A DNA stretch of 7,312 nucleotides from JAWLGW01 sp964569055 (lineage in GTDB: Bacteria > Planctomycetota > J058). The translations under genes were made by a program, and so were the position numbers. Below are positions 6,893 through 7,312 of the stretch, piece after piece. The stretch covers positions 1-7,312 of the forward strand of contig CAZMSZ010000374.1 in NCBI GenBank assembly GCA_964569055.1. The letters are read 5' to 3'. Numbering within the stretch: position 1 is the stretch's first letter; each line of letters opens with the position of its first letter. The notes under the pieces were generated by a model. That model did not search any database. It saw only the letters and a program-made list of their open reading frames with translations, and had not been told where the DNA came from.

Positions 6893-7095
6893 GTGCGCGC
6901 CGACCGCCGGGAGCGTGCCCGCGCACCGGGTCCAGGTCCACGCTCGAACCACAGGGAAGAGGTCGGCACCCCGCGAGCGTGCACGAGCGCCCGCCGACTC
7001 GCAAGGGACGGCCGGAGCGGGACGGGCTCGGGAACGACTGGGGAGCCGACCGTCGACCTCCAGCGCGTCGAGCGCTCGGCCGCTGCGCGGCTCAC
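6889..7095 (-). CDS. Doubtful 68-codon ORF bridging the partial gene and the UPF0104 gene
   Basis: The frame starts with a GTG that overlaps the stop of the preceding gene (GTGA at 7095-7092). It ends with a TGA that overlaps the GTG start of the UPF0104 gene (GTGA at 6892-6889). Overlaps at both ends are what a real coupled gene would show. The translation, however, is rich in Arg, Ala, Ser and Pro with no hydrophobic core. Its second codon positions are GC-rich, unlike its neighbours, and no family is recognisable. It is more likely non-coding spacer that happens to be open. It is listed because nothing else explains this interval of about 200 bases. Confidence 0.15.
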   Translation of the reverse strand: MSRAAAERSTRWRSTVGSPVVPEPVPLRPSLASRRALVHARGVPTSSLWFERGPGPGARARSRRSART

Positions 7096-7312
7096 TCCAC
7101 GCCGGTGGACGTGAGGCGGGCGCCGTGGGCGGCGACGAGCTCGAAGAAGGCGCGGGCCTGCTCGGTCCGGACCTCGACCCAGCCGCCGCCCCCGCGGACC
7201 GTCCCCACGAAGCCTCCGTCCGCCAAAGCCTCGCCGAGCGCGGCGTTCGTCCGCATGTCGAGCACGAAGCTCATGACGCCCCGACGCGCGAGCCCGAGCG
7301 CGAGCAGGTATG
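7092..7312 (-). CDS. C-terminal fragment of an unrecognised protein (5' end outside window)
   Basis: The frame is open from the right edge and ends at a TGA (7094-7092); 72 residues are visible. It begins inside a hydrophobic stretch (YLLALGLARRG), followed by MSFVLDMRTNAALGEALADG, a probable beta hairpin (FVGTVRGGGGWVEV) and an amphipathic helix (ARAFFELVAAHGARL) near the end. An ATG at 7274 could be read as the start of a 60-residue protein, but the frame continues upstream of it in coding style, so a truncated larger gene is more likely. The beta-hairpin/helix ending recalls small C-terminal domains on ABC-type ATPases, but I cannot assign a family. It lies upstream of the UPF0104 gene on the same strand. 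Confidence 0.55.
   Translation of the reverse strand, partial: YLLALGLARRGVMSFVLDMRTNAALGEALADGGFVGTVRGGGGWVEVRTEQARAFFELVAAHGARLTSTGVE

Overview
The window is very GC-rich bacterial DNA, with strong G/C preference at third codon positions and frequent GTG starts. Every convincing gene lies on the minus strand, so transcription runs from the right edge to the left edge. The gene style suits a GC-rich soil or subsurface bacterium (Methylomirabilota/Rokubacteria-like or a deltaproteobacterial type). No marker gene is present, so the taxonomy is inference only.

Layout in transcription order: (1) the C-terminal end of an unrecognised gene enters at the right edge and stops at 7092. (2) A UPF0104/YbhN (AglD-like) polytopic membrane protein occupies 6892-5879; the roughly 200 bases before it hold only a doubtful 68-codon ORF. 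(3) About 240 bases without a convincing gene follow, with a weak candidate promoter. (4) A compact run of four genes then starts: a radical SAM protein with an N-terminal cobalamin-type domain that resembles HpnJ, a DPM1-like family 2 glycosyltransferase with four C-terminal membrane helices, a GT-C (GT39/ArnT-like) integral membrane glycosyltransferase, and a second family 2 glycosyltransferase that runs off the left edge.

The last four genes are joined by a 4-base ATGA overlap, a 3-base gap and a 4-base GTGA overlap, so they are almost certainly one translationally coupled operon. The simplest reading is lipid-linked sugar metabolism for a cell-envelope glycan. The DPM-like enzyme would charge a polyprenyl phosphate with a sugar, the GT-C enzyme would use that carrier-bound sugar on the outer face of the membrane, the last GT2 would add a further sugar, and the UPF0104 protein may help with membrane passage or lipid handling. 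The unusual member is the radical SAM enzyme. Its closest resemblance, judged from memory, is the enzyme implicated in rearranging a hopanoid-bound sugar to a cyclitol, so this operon may make a chemically modified lipid-linked sugar. The substrate is unknown. No RNA genes, CRISPR arrays, insertion sequences or phage genes were seen.
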